Below, piece after piece: positions 46,937-55,307 of a DNA stretch of 64,000 bases. Each line of letters begins with the position of its first letter. Within the stretch, counting starts at the first letter, position 1. The position numbers and the translations under genes are program-made. This stretch comes from Butyrivibrio sp. (GTDB lineage Bacteria; Bacillota; Clostridia; Lachnospirales; Lachnospiraceae): NCBI GenBank assembly GCA_015056625.1, contig SVFY01000014.1:1-64000 (forward strand), read 5' to 3'. Below the pieces are notes generated by a model. The model ran no database searches. It saw only the letters and a program-made list of their open reading frames with translations, and was not told the origin of the DNA.

Positions 46937-48603
46937 AAAGTACAAAGAAAATGTCATTGGGCGCAAAAAGTGTTTTGATGGTTATCATTATGGTTACTGT
47001 CCTTAGTTTTGTGGAGGGAAGCCTTACCAAGATAGTATTTGACAGGACCATTAATTCCGAATACGAAAAGAATGTTACCAATCTGGCACACACTGTGGCT
47101 GTAAGTGTAGACGGAGATACTATCGATTACCTGAAAAATCAGGTGATGGATGTATATGAGAGTCTTGATAAAAAGGTTGGAAGCGAGATGATGGGAACTC
47201 CGGAATTTGATGAGTATATCAGCCATTTCCAGTACATCAAGGAGACTCCTGAATACAAGAGTGAGCTCGAAAAACTGCAGCGTATAAGCCGGGCAAACGG
47301 AGTAGACATATATGTAGTCTATGTGTACCCAAAGGAAAAGATAACCTTTTATGTGGCTGATGGCTCAGAAATAGCCAATGACCCTGGCGTATATGATCCC
47401 CTTTATGAAGTAAATTACGCTGTCTTGGATGATCCTTCTATCGGTTATCCCGCATATATTACCAACACTCCGGAATACGGTTGGCTGATTACCGCCGGAT
47501 ATCCGATCTACAATTCAAAAGGTGAAGTTGTGGCATTGGGACTTGCGGATATCTCAATGAACGATATCAAGGCGAAGGAGCAGGCTTTCACAATGCTTCT
47601 GCTTCTTGTGACTCTCATCATAGGACTTGTACTTAGTGTGATATATATTTTCTCAATCAAGAAAAGAGTTGTTTCCCCGATCAACAAGCTTTCAACTGCT
47701 GCGCTCAATTACTACGGCACTGAGACCGAGAGAGGCCACGCCTTCAGCGGTCTTAATATCACTACCGGTGATGAGATAGAAAACCTCTCCGATGCCATGA
47801 AGCATATGGAGCAGGATATAAATGAATACATCACCAACCTCACTGCAGTTACTGCAGAAAAAGAGAGGATTGGAGCAGAGCTTAATGTAGCAACCCAGAT
47901 CCAGGCAGATATGCTTCCAAGGATCTTCCCTACTTTCACAGACAAGAAAGAGTACGAGCTCTTTGCTTCCATGGACCCTGCCAAGGAAGTTGGTGGTGAC
48001 TTCTACGATTTCTTTATCATAGATGATACGCACCTTGGCCTTGTAGTTGCAGACGTTTCAGGAAAAGGAGTTCCTGCTGCTCTGTTTATGGTCATTGCAA
48101 AGACACTAATCAAGAACCGCGCTATGATGGGCGGAACACCTGGTGAAGTTCTTGCTTACGCCAATGATCAGCTCTGCGAAGGTAATGACGCTGAACTATT
48201 TGTAACTGTATGGTTTGCAATAATTGATGTTACAACAGGAAAGGGTATTGCTGCCAACGCAGGTCACGAGCATCCTGCCATCAGAAGAGCTGGCGGCGAG
48301 TTCGAACTTTCAATCTACAAGCACTCCGTTGCAGTTGCAACCATGGAGGGCATCAAGTTCAGAGAGCACGAATTTGAGCTGGGCCACGGCGACACATTGT
48401 TCTGCTACACCGACGGTGTCACAGAGGCTACAGATGCGCATAATGTACTGTTTGGAAATGACAGACTCCTTGAAGCTCTCAACAAGGATCCTGATGCAAA
48501 CGCTGAGCAGATCTGCAAGAATGTTAAGGATTCCATCAACGAATTTGTTGGCGAAGCTCCTCAGTTCGACGACATCACAATGCTGTGCGTAAAGTTTAAC
48601 TAA
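46933..48603 (+). CDS. Membrane sensor with SpoIIE/RsbU-type PP2C phosphatase
   Basis: The 556-residue protein has a membrane helix at about 12-33, an outer sensor of about 180 residues (Cache-like), a second helix near 218-240, HAMP, a coiled coil and a PP2C phosphatase at about 320-556. Metal-binding motifs GGDFYDFF, VADVSGKGVPAALFM, CYTDGVTEA and FDDITMLCVK are intact. Such proteins dephosphorylate STAS anti-sigma-antagonists in partner switching. No STAS gene is nearby. It overlaps the MATE-ATPase gene by four bases and ends before a long palindrome. Confidence 0.94.
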   Translation: MKSTKKMSLGAKSVLMVIIMVTVLSFVEGSLTKIVFDRTINSEYEKNVTNLAHTVAVSVDGDTIDYLKNQVMDVYESLDKKVGSEMMGTPEFDEYISHFQYIKETPEYKSELEKLQRISRANGVDIYVVYVYPKEKITFYVADGSEIANDPGVYDPLYEVNYAVLDDPSIGYPAYITNTPEYGWLITAGYPIYNSKGEVVALGLADISMNDIKAKEQAFTMLLLLVTLIIGLVLSVIYIFSIKKRVVSPINKLSTAALNYYGTETERGHAFSGLNITTGDEIENLSDAMKHMEQDINEYITNLTAVTAEKERIGAELNVATQIQADMLPRIFPTFTDKKEYELFASMDPAKEVGGDFYDFFIIDDTHLGLVVADVSGKGVPAALFMVIAKTLIKNRAMMGGTPGEVLAYANDQLCEGNDAELFVTVWFAIIDVTTGKGIAANAGHEHPAIRRAGGEFELSIYKHSVAVATMEGIKFREHEFELGHGDTLFCYTDGVTEATDAHNVLFGNDRLLEALNKDPDANAEQICKNVKDSINEFVGEAPQFDDITMLCVKFN

Positions 48604-48605
48604 AC

Positions 48606-48782
48606 AAGACACGGGACGGTTTGCTGACACGGGGACGGTTCTACTGCTGGCGGGGGTGGACCATGGGGACGGGGTTAGTGGATCATTGGGATGACTCCCA
48701 ATGATCCACTAACCCCGTCCCCATGGTCCACCCCCGCCAGCAGTAGAACCGTCCCCGTGTCAGCAAACCGTCCCCGTGTCTT
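48606..48782. repeat. 86-bp near-perfect palindrome of GGGGACGGTTC units
   Basis: Arms 48606-48691 and 48696-48782 are inverse copies around TGAC, with one base difference (GGG against CCCC). Each arm has three units, the last diverged to GGGGACGGGGTTAG. It lies between the converging phosphatase and ANTAR genes. It is the longest of the four copies here. Confidence 0.95.
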
Positions 48783-48785
48783 ATT

Positions 48786-49334
48786 TTAGATGTTGTTCAG
48801 GGAAATGAGCATCTCGGCGGTCTCTACCATATTGGTGCCGGAGTCCATGGCACAGCGCTGAAGGTATTTGTGGGCTTCGGGTTCTGACATGTGATGGCGT
48901 TCCATAAGGAGTGCCTTGGCTTTTTCGATGGTTTTCTTATCGGCGTCGCTTCGATTGAGGCGGCGCTGCTTTGATTTTTTGCGAAGGCTCTGAACACCTT
49001 CCAGCATAAGGTTTATGGTGGAATAGAATTCATCTGTTTTTAGGGGAGCCTGCAGGAACATGAAGTTCTCTGAGTGGGGCTCTGTGGGAACGTGGGAGGC
49101 GGAAGCGATAAGGAGCATCTTAAAGTAGGGAGGAAGATCAAGTAAGAGCTCTGAATAGAGCATGTCGTTTAAGCGGTAGCCACAGATGATGACTCCGCTT
49201 CCAAGATCGTCCATGGCAGAAAGAGCCTGCACACCTGATGAAACAGATGTCACGCTGTCAAATCCGCCGCGGGATAATATGCTTTTGAAATTCTGTATAT
49301 CTTTTGGCTTTGCAAAAGCAATGATAATGTTCAC
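48786..49334 (-). CDS. ANTAR-domain response regulator (antiterminator)
   Basis: The 182-residue protein has an N-terminal receiver-like domain, a coiled coil near 115-130 and a C-terminal ANTAR domain (DADKKTIEKAKALLMERHHMSEPEAHKYLQRCAMDSGTNMVETAEMLI). ANTAR domains bind paired RNA hairpins and prevent termination. In the receiver the usual phospho-Asp is replaced (VIICGYRL), so ordinary phosphorylation is unlikely. It follows glnA by 36 bases, like the nitrogen regulator NitR of clostridia. The glnA leader terminator is a natural target. Confidence 0.92.
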   Translation of the reverse strand: MNIIIAFAKPKDIQNFKSILSRGGFDSVTSVSSGVQALSAMDDLGSGVIICGYRLNDMLYSELLLDLPPYFKMLLIASASHVPTEPHSENFMFLQAPLKTDEFYSTINLMLEGVQSLRKKSKQRRLNRSDADKKTIEKAKALLMERHHMSEPEAHKYLQRCAMDSGTNMVETAEMLISLNNI

Positions 49335-49370
49335 GTAAAAATGCTCCGGCGTCCTTATGAATTCAAAAAT

Positions 49371-50705
49371 TTAGAAAAGGTTTAAATATCTTTTTATCTC
49401 CCACTGGGTCACACAGGTGCGGAAGTCCTTCCACTCTGATCTCTTGGCGTCGAGGAACTTGTTGTAGACTGATTCCCCAAGAACTTCTTGTACGAAAGGA
49501 TCTTTTTCATAGGCTGCTATGGCTTCTCCAAGAGTTCTTGGAAGTGTCTCAAAGGTGCTGTCCCTAAGCTCATCCTCAGAGACGCGACCAAGGTTCTTGT
49601 TGAGCTCCTGTGGAGGAGTCATTCTCTTTTCAATACCTTCAATACCTGCAGCCAGGATGAGGGCAATGGCAAGGTAAGGATTGCAGGTGGCGTCGGGGTT
49701 ACGGATCTCGATCCTGGTACCTTCGCCGCGGCCTGCAGGAACGCGGATAAGGGCACTTCTGTTAGCAGAAGAAGAGGACCAGGTAATGTTTACAGGAGCA
49801 TCATAGCCTGGAACAAGTCTCTTGTAGGAGTTTACGATGGGGTTCGTGATAAGTGTCATGCCCTTTACGTGGGACAGAACGCCAGCTATAAAGTACTGCG
49901 CAGTGTCTGAGAGGGATGATCCGCTTTCTGAAGCAAACAGATTTCTGCCGTTTTCGTCCTCTGCGATGATATTGATGTGCATGCCAGAGCCGCTTATGCC
50001 TTCAGTTGGCTTTGGAAGGAAGGTTGCATAAAGACCGTGCTTCTTGGCAATAGTCTTTACTGCCATTCTGAAGGTCATGATCATGTCTGCGATGCGCTTG
50101 GCATCCTCTGCCCTGAAGTCTATCTCATGCTGGGCAGGTGCGATCTCGTGATGGGATGAAGAGATGTCAAAGCCCATTTCCTCAAGGTTTAAGATGATGT
50201 CACGGCGAACGTTTTCTCCCTGGTCAGCTGGAGCAACGTCAAAATAGCCACCATTTTCCTTGGTCCTGGTGGTGGGCTGTCCGTCGTCGTCATAATCAAA
50301 AAGGAAGAACTCAGCCTCTGGATTTATCTTAAAGTTAAGACCCATGGCTTTAGCCTTTTCTACAACTCTTTTAAGGATGTTTCTTGGATCGCCTGAAAAT
50401 GGCTTTCTGTCGATGGTGTAGACATCGCAGAACATCCTGGCAACCTTGCCTGCCTGGGGACGCCAGGGATAGATCTCGAAGCTGTCAAGGTCAGGGTAAA
50501 GATACATGTCGCTTTCATCGCTCCTTACAAAGCCCTCTACAGATACGCCGTCAAACATGCACTCATTGTTAAGAGCGCTCTCAAGCTGGCTTGCCGCAAT
50601 GGCGATGTTTTTTGGAACGCCAAAGATATCGCAGAACTGAAGCCTTATAAATGCTACGTCCTCCTCTTCGACGATCCTGAATATGTCTTCCTTAGTGTAT
50701 TTCAT
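49371..50705 (-). CDS. glnA: Glutamine synthetase, type I
   Basis: The enzyme makes glutamine from glutamate, ammonia and ATP. The 444-residue protein has the type I signatures: MFDGVSVEGFVRSDESDMYL, NPEAEFFLFD, SSHHEIAPAQHEIDF and KPTEGISGSGMHINI, RIEIRNPDATCNPYLA. The length fits the GSI-alpha form of Firmicutes, which is feedback regulated rather than adenylylated. GGAGGAAGG lies just upstream. A terminator sits between its promoter and start. Confidence 0.97.
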   Translation of the reverse strand: MKYTKEDIFRIVEEEDVAFIRLQFCDIFGVPKNIAIAASQLESALNNECMFDGVSVEGFVRSDESDMYLYPDLDSFEIYPWRPQAGKVARMFCDVYTIDRKPFSGDPRNILKRVVEKAKAMGLNFKINPEAEFFLFDYDDDGQPTTRTKENGGYFDVAPADQGENVRRDIILNLEEMGFDISSSHHEIAPAQHEIDFRAEDAKRIADMIMTFRMAVKTIAKKHGLYATFLPKPTEGISGSGMHINIIAEDENGRNLFASESGSSLSDTAQYFIAGVLSHVKGMTLITNPIVNSYKRLVPGYDAPVNITWSSSSANRSALIRVPAGRGEGTRIEIRNPDATCNPYLAIALILAAGIEGIEKRMTPPQELNKNLGRVSEDELRDSTFETLPRTLGEAIAAYEKDPFVQEVLGESVYNKFLDAKRSEWKDFRTCVTQWEIKRYLNLF

Positions 50706-50757
50706 GGTAACCTTCCTCCTATCACAAATACATTTGGATACTTAGATATAATTAAAG

Positions 50758-50800
50758 GCGCCAGAAACAGCGAACAGAATATGTTCGGGTTCTGGCGCCT
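50758..50800 (-). terminator. Leader terminator before glnA
   Basis: GGCGCCAGAA (50758-50767 region) pairs with TTCTGGCGCC (about 50791-50800), with an inner CGAACA/TGTTCG stem. On the minus strand it is followed by TTTAATTATAT, between the promoter and the glnA start. GCCTT and AAGGC just before it could form a competing hairpin that takes part of the terminator stem. Confidence 0.65.
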
Positions 50801-50815
50801 TTGCCTTCAAGGCAT

Positions 50816-50844
50816 ATTTTATCGGAAAAAAGATTTACAGGCAA
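50816..50844 (-). promoter_or_regulatory. glnA promoter
   Basis: On the minus strand TTGCCT (50844-50839), a 17-base spacer and TAAAAT (50821-50816). The leader hairpin lies immediately downstream. Confidence 0.7.
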
Positions 50845-50907
50845 CAAATATTTAGTATAATTGAAATGATTTTTTGTTAACCTGTCCATCAGAGAAATGG
50901 AGCTAAT

Positions 50908-51957
50908 ATGAGCTGGGAAGCAAACGTACGAAAGGTTGTTCCATATGTTCCTGGAGAACAGCCCAAGATCAAGAATATAATAAAACTCAACACCAATGAG
51001 AATCCCTATTCTCCATCGCCCCTGGTTTATGAGGCATACAAGGAGACTGATCTTGATGATTACAGGAAATATCCTGATCCAACCTGCAGTGAACTGGTGG
51101 ATTCCATCGCATCATTTTATGGTGTGAAAAAAGAGAATGTGTTTGTGGGAGTTGGCTCTGACGATGTCCTTTCCATGGCCTTCCTCACATTTTTTAATTC
51201 TGATAAGCCCATTCTTTTCCCGGATATAACCTATTCGTTTTATGATGTGTGGGCAGACCTTTACAGGATCCCTTACAAGCAGATCCCGCTTAAGGATGAT
51301 TTTACCATCGATCCTCTTGACTATTACACAGAAAACGGTGGAATTGTGATCGCAAACCCCAATGCTCCTACAGGAGCCAAGATGCCTCTTTCGGAGATCG
51401 AGGACGTGATAAAGAGTAACAGGGACGTTGTGGTCATTATTGATGAGGCTTATGTTGACTTTGGCGCTGAGAGCGCACTGCCACTTATCGATAAGTACGA
51501 TAACCTCCTGGTTGTAAGGACATATTCCAAGTCAAGGTCACTGGCGGGACTTCGCATTGGCTACGCCTTTGGATGTGAGAAGCTTATTGGGTATCTTTTG
51601 GACGCCAAGTTCTCTTTTAACTCCTACACCATGAACATGCCATCTCTTAAGCTTGGCGCCGCTGCCATGAGAGACAAGGAGTACTTTGAGAAGACAGTGG
51701 CCAAGGTGGTTGCCACAAGGGAGAGGTTTGAAGCTTCTCTTAGGGAGCTTGGATTTGAGTTTGCAGATTCGTCAACAAACTTTGTCTTTGCGAAACATCC
51801 AGGTAAGTCGGGAAAAGAGATATTTGAACATCTAAGAGCTAATGGTATAATAGTGCGTCGCTTTGACAAGCCAAGGATCAGCGAGTATCTTAGGATTTCC
51901 ATCGGAACTGATGAGGAGATGGACAAGCTCATCAGTGTGCTAAAAGAGTTTCTATAA
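50908..51957 (+). CDS. hisC: Histidinol-phosphate aminotransferase
   Basis: The 349-residue PLP enzyme converts imidazole acetol phosphate and glutamate to histidinol phosphate. It has NTNENPYSPSP, DDVLSMAFLTF, NPNAPTGAKMP, VIIDEAYVDFG and the PLP Lys in RTYSKSRSLAGLRIGYA. It may also act on aromatic amino acids. AATGGAG lies upstream. It is divergent from glnA and not in a his operon. Confidence 0.93.
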   Translation: MSWEANVRKVVPYVPGEQPKIKNIIKLNTNENPYSPSPLVYEAYKETDLDDYRKYPDPTCSELVDSIASFYGVKKENVFVGVGSDDVLSMAFLTFFNSDKPILFPDITYSFYDVWADLYRIPYKQIPLKDDFTIDPLDYYTENGGIVIANPNAPTGAKMPLSEIEDVIKSNRDVVVIIDEAYVDFGAESALPLIDKYDNLLVVRTYSKSRSLAGLRIGYAFGCEKLIGYLLDAKFSFNSYTMNMPSLKLGAAAMRDKEYFEKTVAKVVATRERFEASLRELGFEFADSSTNFVFAKHPGKSGKEIFEHLRANGIIVRRFDKPRISEYLRISIGTDEEMDKLISVLKEFL

Positions 51958-51979
51958 AAATACAGTTAGGAGATTATGA

Positions 51980-52453
51980 ATGCTTAAGCAGTATATTATT
52001 GTTTTTTTTATTTCAATGGTTCCACTTATTGAGCTCAGGGGCGCAGTTCCCTACGCTATTGCAAGCGGCCTTCCGGTTTTGCCAAGCTACATTGTAGCCA
52101 TCATTGGCAACATGATCCCGGTGCCTATCATCTTTTTCTTCGCAAGGAAGGTTCTTGAGTGGGGAAAAGACAAACCGGTCATCGGAAAGTTCTTTACCTT
52201 CTGCCTCGAAAAAGGACACAAGGGCGGAGAGAAGCTTAAAGAGAAAGCTGGAAAGGGACTCTACTGGGCGCTTTTCCTCTTTGTGGGAATTCCTCTTCCG
52301 GGAACTGGTGCATGGACAGGAACTCTTGCTGCATCAATCCTGGACATGGATTTTAAAAAGAGCGTAACTGCTACAGTTTGTGGCGTTGTTCTTGCAGGTA
52401 TCATAATGGGTTCAGGAACCAAGATCATCATGCTGATCAGCAGCCTGTTCTGA
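51980..52453 (+). CDS. Small multidrug export family membrane protein (COG2426)
   Basis: The 157-residue protein has about four predicted helices and matches the putative small multidrug exporter family (PF06695): FISMVPLIELRGAVPYAI, GNMIPVPIIFFFARKVL and FVGIPLPGTGAWTGTLAA. The substrate is not known, and the drug-export name is weakly supported for the family. It follows hisC by 22 bases. Confidence 0.9.
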   Translation: MLKQYIIVFFISMVPLIELRGAVPYAIASGLPVLPSYIVAIIGNMIPVPIIFFFARKVLEWGKDKPVIGKFFTFCLEKGHKGGEKLKEKAGKGLYWALFLFVGIPLPGTGAWTGTLAASILDMDFKKSVTATVCGVVLAGIIMGSGTKIIMLISSLF

Positions 52454-52482
52454 TATATCTGCACATTTGAAAGGTAAGAGAT

Positions 52483-53322
52483 ATGGAAGCTTATACCGAT
52501 TTTGCAAAAGTATACGATACCTTTATGGATGAAACCCCATACGATGTATGGGGTGATTTTGTCTCCACGCTTATAGATAAGTATGGAGTGTCTAAGCCGG
52601 CAAAGGGCAGCCAGGAAGAGAAGACTAAAGCGTATTCAACCAAAGAAGATTCTGAGGATGCGTTAAATGAAGAGAAAAATCTCGTGGTAGAACTTGGCTG
52701 CGGAACAGGCTCTTTTACCCAGGTCATGAAAAGCCGCGGCTATGACATAATGGGAATCGACATGTCTCCTGAGATGCTGAATCTTGCAAGGCAAAAGAGT
52801 GCAGATGCTGGGATGAACATTATGTACCTTGAGCAGGATATGAGGGAGCTTGATCTTTACTGCACTGCAGGGACCATAGTCAGTGTCTGCGACAGCGTGA
52901 ATTATGTTCTTGAGGATGAGGAGATCATAGAGACCTTCAAACTTGTGAACAACTTCCTGTACCCGGGTGGAGTGTTTATTTTTGACTTTAACACTCTTCA
53001 TAAATACAGGGATGTCATTGGGGATACCACAATTGCAGAGAACCGTGAGGACTGCAGTTTTATCTGGGATAACTATTATGACGATGAAAGTCACATCAAC
53101 GAGTATGATCTGACAATCTTTGCCAAGGTTGATGCTCAAAAAGAACTCTTTGCCAGGTCAGTGGAGACCCATTATCAGAGAGGTTACACACTGGATGAGA
53201 TGAAATCCTTTGTGGAGGCAGCAGGGCTTGTTTTCATAATTGCCATCGATGCTGACACACATGAAAGCCCTTCAGACGATAGCGAGAGAATCTACATCGT
53301 AGCAAGGGAACAGGGAAAATAA
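52483..53322 (+). CDS. SAM-dependent methyltransferase
   Basis: The 279-residue class I methyltransferase has motif I VVELGCGTGSFTQVM at about residue 67, followed by GIDMSPEMLNLARQK and CDSVNYVLEDEEIIETF. An insertion of about 35 charged residues precedes motif I (about 32-64). The substrate is unknown; this subfamily is widespread in Firmicutes without a known role. Confidence 0.9.
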   Translation: MEAYTDFAKVYDTFMDETPYDVWGDFVSTLIDKYGVSKPAKGSQEEKTKAYSTKEDSEDALNEEKNLVVELGCGTGSFTQVMKSRGYDIMGIDMSPEMLNLARQKSADAGMNIMYLEQDMRELDLYCTAGTIVSVCDSVNYVLEDEEIIETFKLVNNFLYPGGVFIFDFNTLHKYRDVIGDTTIAENREDCSFIWDNYYDDESHINEYDLTIFAKVDAQKELFARSVETHYQRGYTLDEMKSFVEAAGLVFIIAIDADTHESPSDDSERIYIVAREQGK

Positions 53323-53463
53323 AAAAAGAATAAATTTTACTTTCTGTATCTTATATTTTTCTAAAGTCACTGTCGTTTTGTGATGAAATAGCCGATAATT
53401 AGTGTACGTATTTTGGGATATTTATGGCTGAGCATTCGGAATCAGAATACAGGAGGTATAATG

Positions 53464-55293
53464 ATGCGAAAAAAATTTCTAGCCAGTGTCATGATCTTTG
53501 TTATGGCACTAAGTCTTCTTTCCGCTTGCGGCAAACAGGCAAATGACCACGCAAGTGAGAGTCCTGCAGAAGAATCATCGACAGATACTGGAAGTGATGG
53601 CACAGGGGAAACAACTGCTTCCTGGCCTACTACACTTACTAACTCTGTACACAACAGTGCTGCTCCTGACTGGACTGAGTACAATCAACTTATCTTCAAC
53701 ATCAAAAACACAACAGACTACAATGAGCGCGAGACTATGATGCATCGCGCTGAAGATATTCTCATGTCAACAGGCGCCATAGTGCCATTGTATTACTATA
53801 ACGATCCTTATCTTATGAAGTCTTCGATTGATGGGATCTATGCATCAATCTTTGGTACCAAATATTTTATGTATGCAAAGGGCTGTGCAGACAATACGCT
53901 ACGGGTGAGCCTTTCATCTGACCCAACATATCTTGATCCGGCACTTAACTCTTCAGTGGATGGAGCATGCCTTGTGGCTAATACATTTGCCGGACTTTAC
54001 ACATATAATCCTGAAGGAGAGTGCATTCCTGCTCTGGCTGATGAGACAAACCCCTATGAGGTGTCTGAAGATGGACTGAATTACACCTTCCATTTGAAAA
54101 AAGGCCTTCAGTGGTCAGACGGTTCTCCTCTTACTGCATCAGATTTTGTTTACTCCTGGAACAGGGCAGTGGATCCATCACTCAATGCAGATTATGGTTA
54201 CATGTTCAGCAATTTTGCAGGGTATGATGACGGAAAGGTAAAAGCTAAGGCTGTAGATGACACGACTTTGACTTTTACGTTGACATCGCCTTGTGCATAT
54301 ATACTTGATCTGATGGCGTTCCCAATCTTTTTTCCAGTAAATCAGGCCTGCGTAGAGGCATCTGATCCGGATGGCGTAAATCCTGGTGCATGGGCAGAAT
54401 CCACTGGTTTTGTTGCAAGTGGTGCATTTACATTACAGTCCTGGACTCCGGGAGATCGTATGGTCTATGTGAAGAATCCATATTTTTACGATGCTGACAA
54501 TGTTGTGATCGATCAGCTTGTATTCATACTTACTTCAGATGAAGAGGCTATTTATAGCGGATATCAAAATGGCGAGATCGACTTTGCTGATTCAGTTCCT
54601 ACAGATGAGATCTCAAAACTGCTTTCTTCAAATGATCCTGAATTTGTTATAGCACCAAGTCTTGGAACATACTATTTTGCATTTAATGTAAACAGTCATA
54701 TGTTTGACGGAAAGTCCTCTGCAGAGGCAGCAGCTATGAGACGCGCAATGGGACTTTTGGTTGACAGGTCCTATATAGTCAAAAACATTGGCCAGACAGG
54801 ACAGGTGATCGCTACTTCCTTCATTCCTGAAGGGATGCTTGATGGAAACGGCGGTGTCTTTAAAGCTAATGATGAAAAGTACTCCTTCCCTGATGAAGCT
54901 TCAACTGGCTACTATGCAGCAGAAAAGACGGATGCTTCTGTAACAGAGGCAAAGGCTCTTTTGGAAGAAGCCGGATTTTCTTTTGGCTCAGATGGAAAGC
55001 TCTCACCTGAAACACCTCTTGCCTTTGAGTTCCTTACCAACGACAGTCAGTCACACGTTCTGGTGGCTGAGGCAATAAAAAGAGATTTTGCAGAAGTCGG
55101 AATTGAAGTTACAGTGGTCAAGGAAGACTGGCCGACATTTTTGCAGGACAGAAAAGACGGCAATTATGACGTTGCTCGTGAAGGATGGCTTGCAGATTTT
55201 AATGATCCAATAAACATGCTTGAGATGTTCATTACTGAGTCTGGTAACAATGACCCTCAGTTTGGTAGAGAGCCATTTGAAGAGGAAGAATAA
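53464..55293 (+). CDS. Circularly permuted oligopeptide-binding lipoprotein (family 5)
   Basis: The 609-residue protein has a lipoprotein signal with Cys22 (LLSAC) and a Ser/Thr/Gly linker to about residue 60. Residues 66-139 ([48 protein letters not shown]) are what normally ends an OppA-type protein. Residues from 144 ([19 protein letters not shown]) are the usual N terminus and run to NNDPQFGR at the end, exactly where the moved piece would normally begin. The order is thus circularly permuted. AGGAGG at 53451-53456 supports the start (53461 is also possible). A chemoreceptor gene follows by 14 bases; no permeases are present. Confidence 0.9.
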   Translation: MRKKFLASVMIFVMALSLLSACGKQANDHASESPAEESSTDTGSDGTGETTASWPTTLTNSVHNSAAPDWTEYNQLIFNIKNTTDYNERETMMHRAEDILMSTGAIVPLYYYNDPYLMKSSIDGIYASIFGTKYFMYAKGCADNTLRVSLSSDPTYLDPALNSSVDGACLVANTFAGLYTYNPEGECIPALADETNPYEVSEDGLNYTFHLKKGLQWSDGSPLTASDFVYSWNRAVDPSLNADYGYMFSNFAGYDDGKVKAKAVDDTTLTFTLTSPCAYILDLMAFPIFFPVNQACVEASDPDGVNPGAWAESTGFVASGAFTLQSWTPGDRMVYVKNPYFYDADNVVIDQLVFILTSDEEAIYSGYQNGEIDFADSVPTDEISKLLSSNDPEFVIAPSLGTYYFAFNVNSHMFDGKSSAEAAAMRRAMGLLVDRSYIVKNIGQTGQVIATSFIPEGMLDGNGGVFKANDEKYSFPDEASTGYYAAEKTDASVTEAKALLEEAGFSFGSDGKLSPETPLAFEFLTNDSQSHVLVAEAIKRDFAEVGIEVTVVKEDWPTFLQDRKDGNYDVAREGWLADFNDPINMLEMFITESGNNDPQFGREPFEEEE

Positions 55294-55307
55294 GGAGGCA
55301 GGCACTT

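Noticed and set aside
50750..50815. Standard ANTAR dual hexaloop motif in the glnA leader
   Set aside because: The loops seen are five bases and lack the A1/G4 pattern, so only a general attenuator is claimed.
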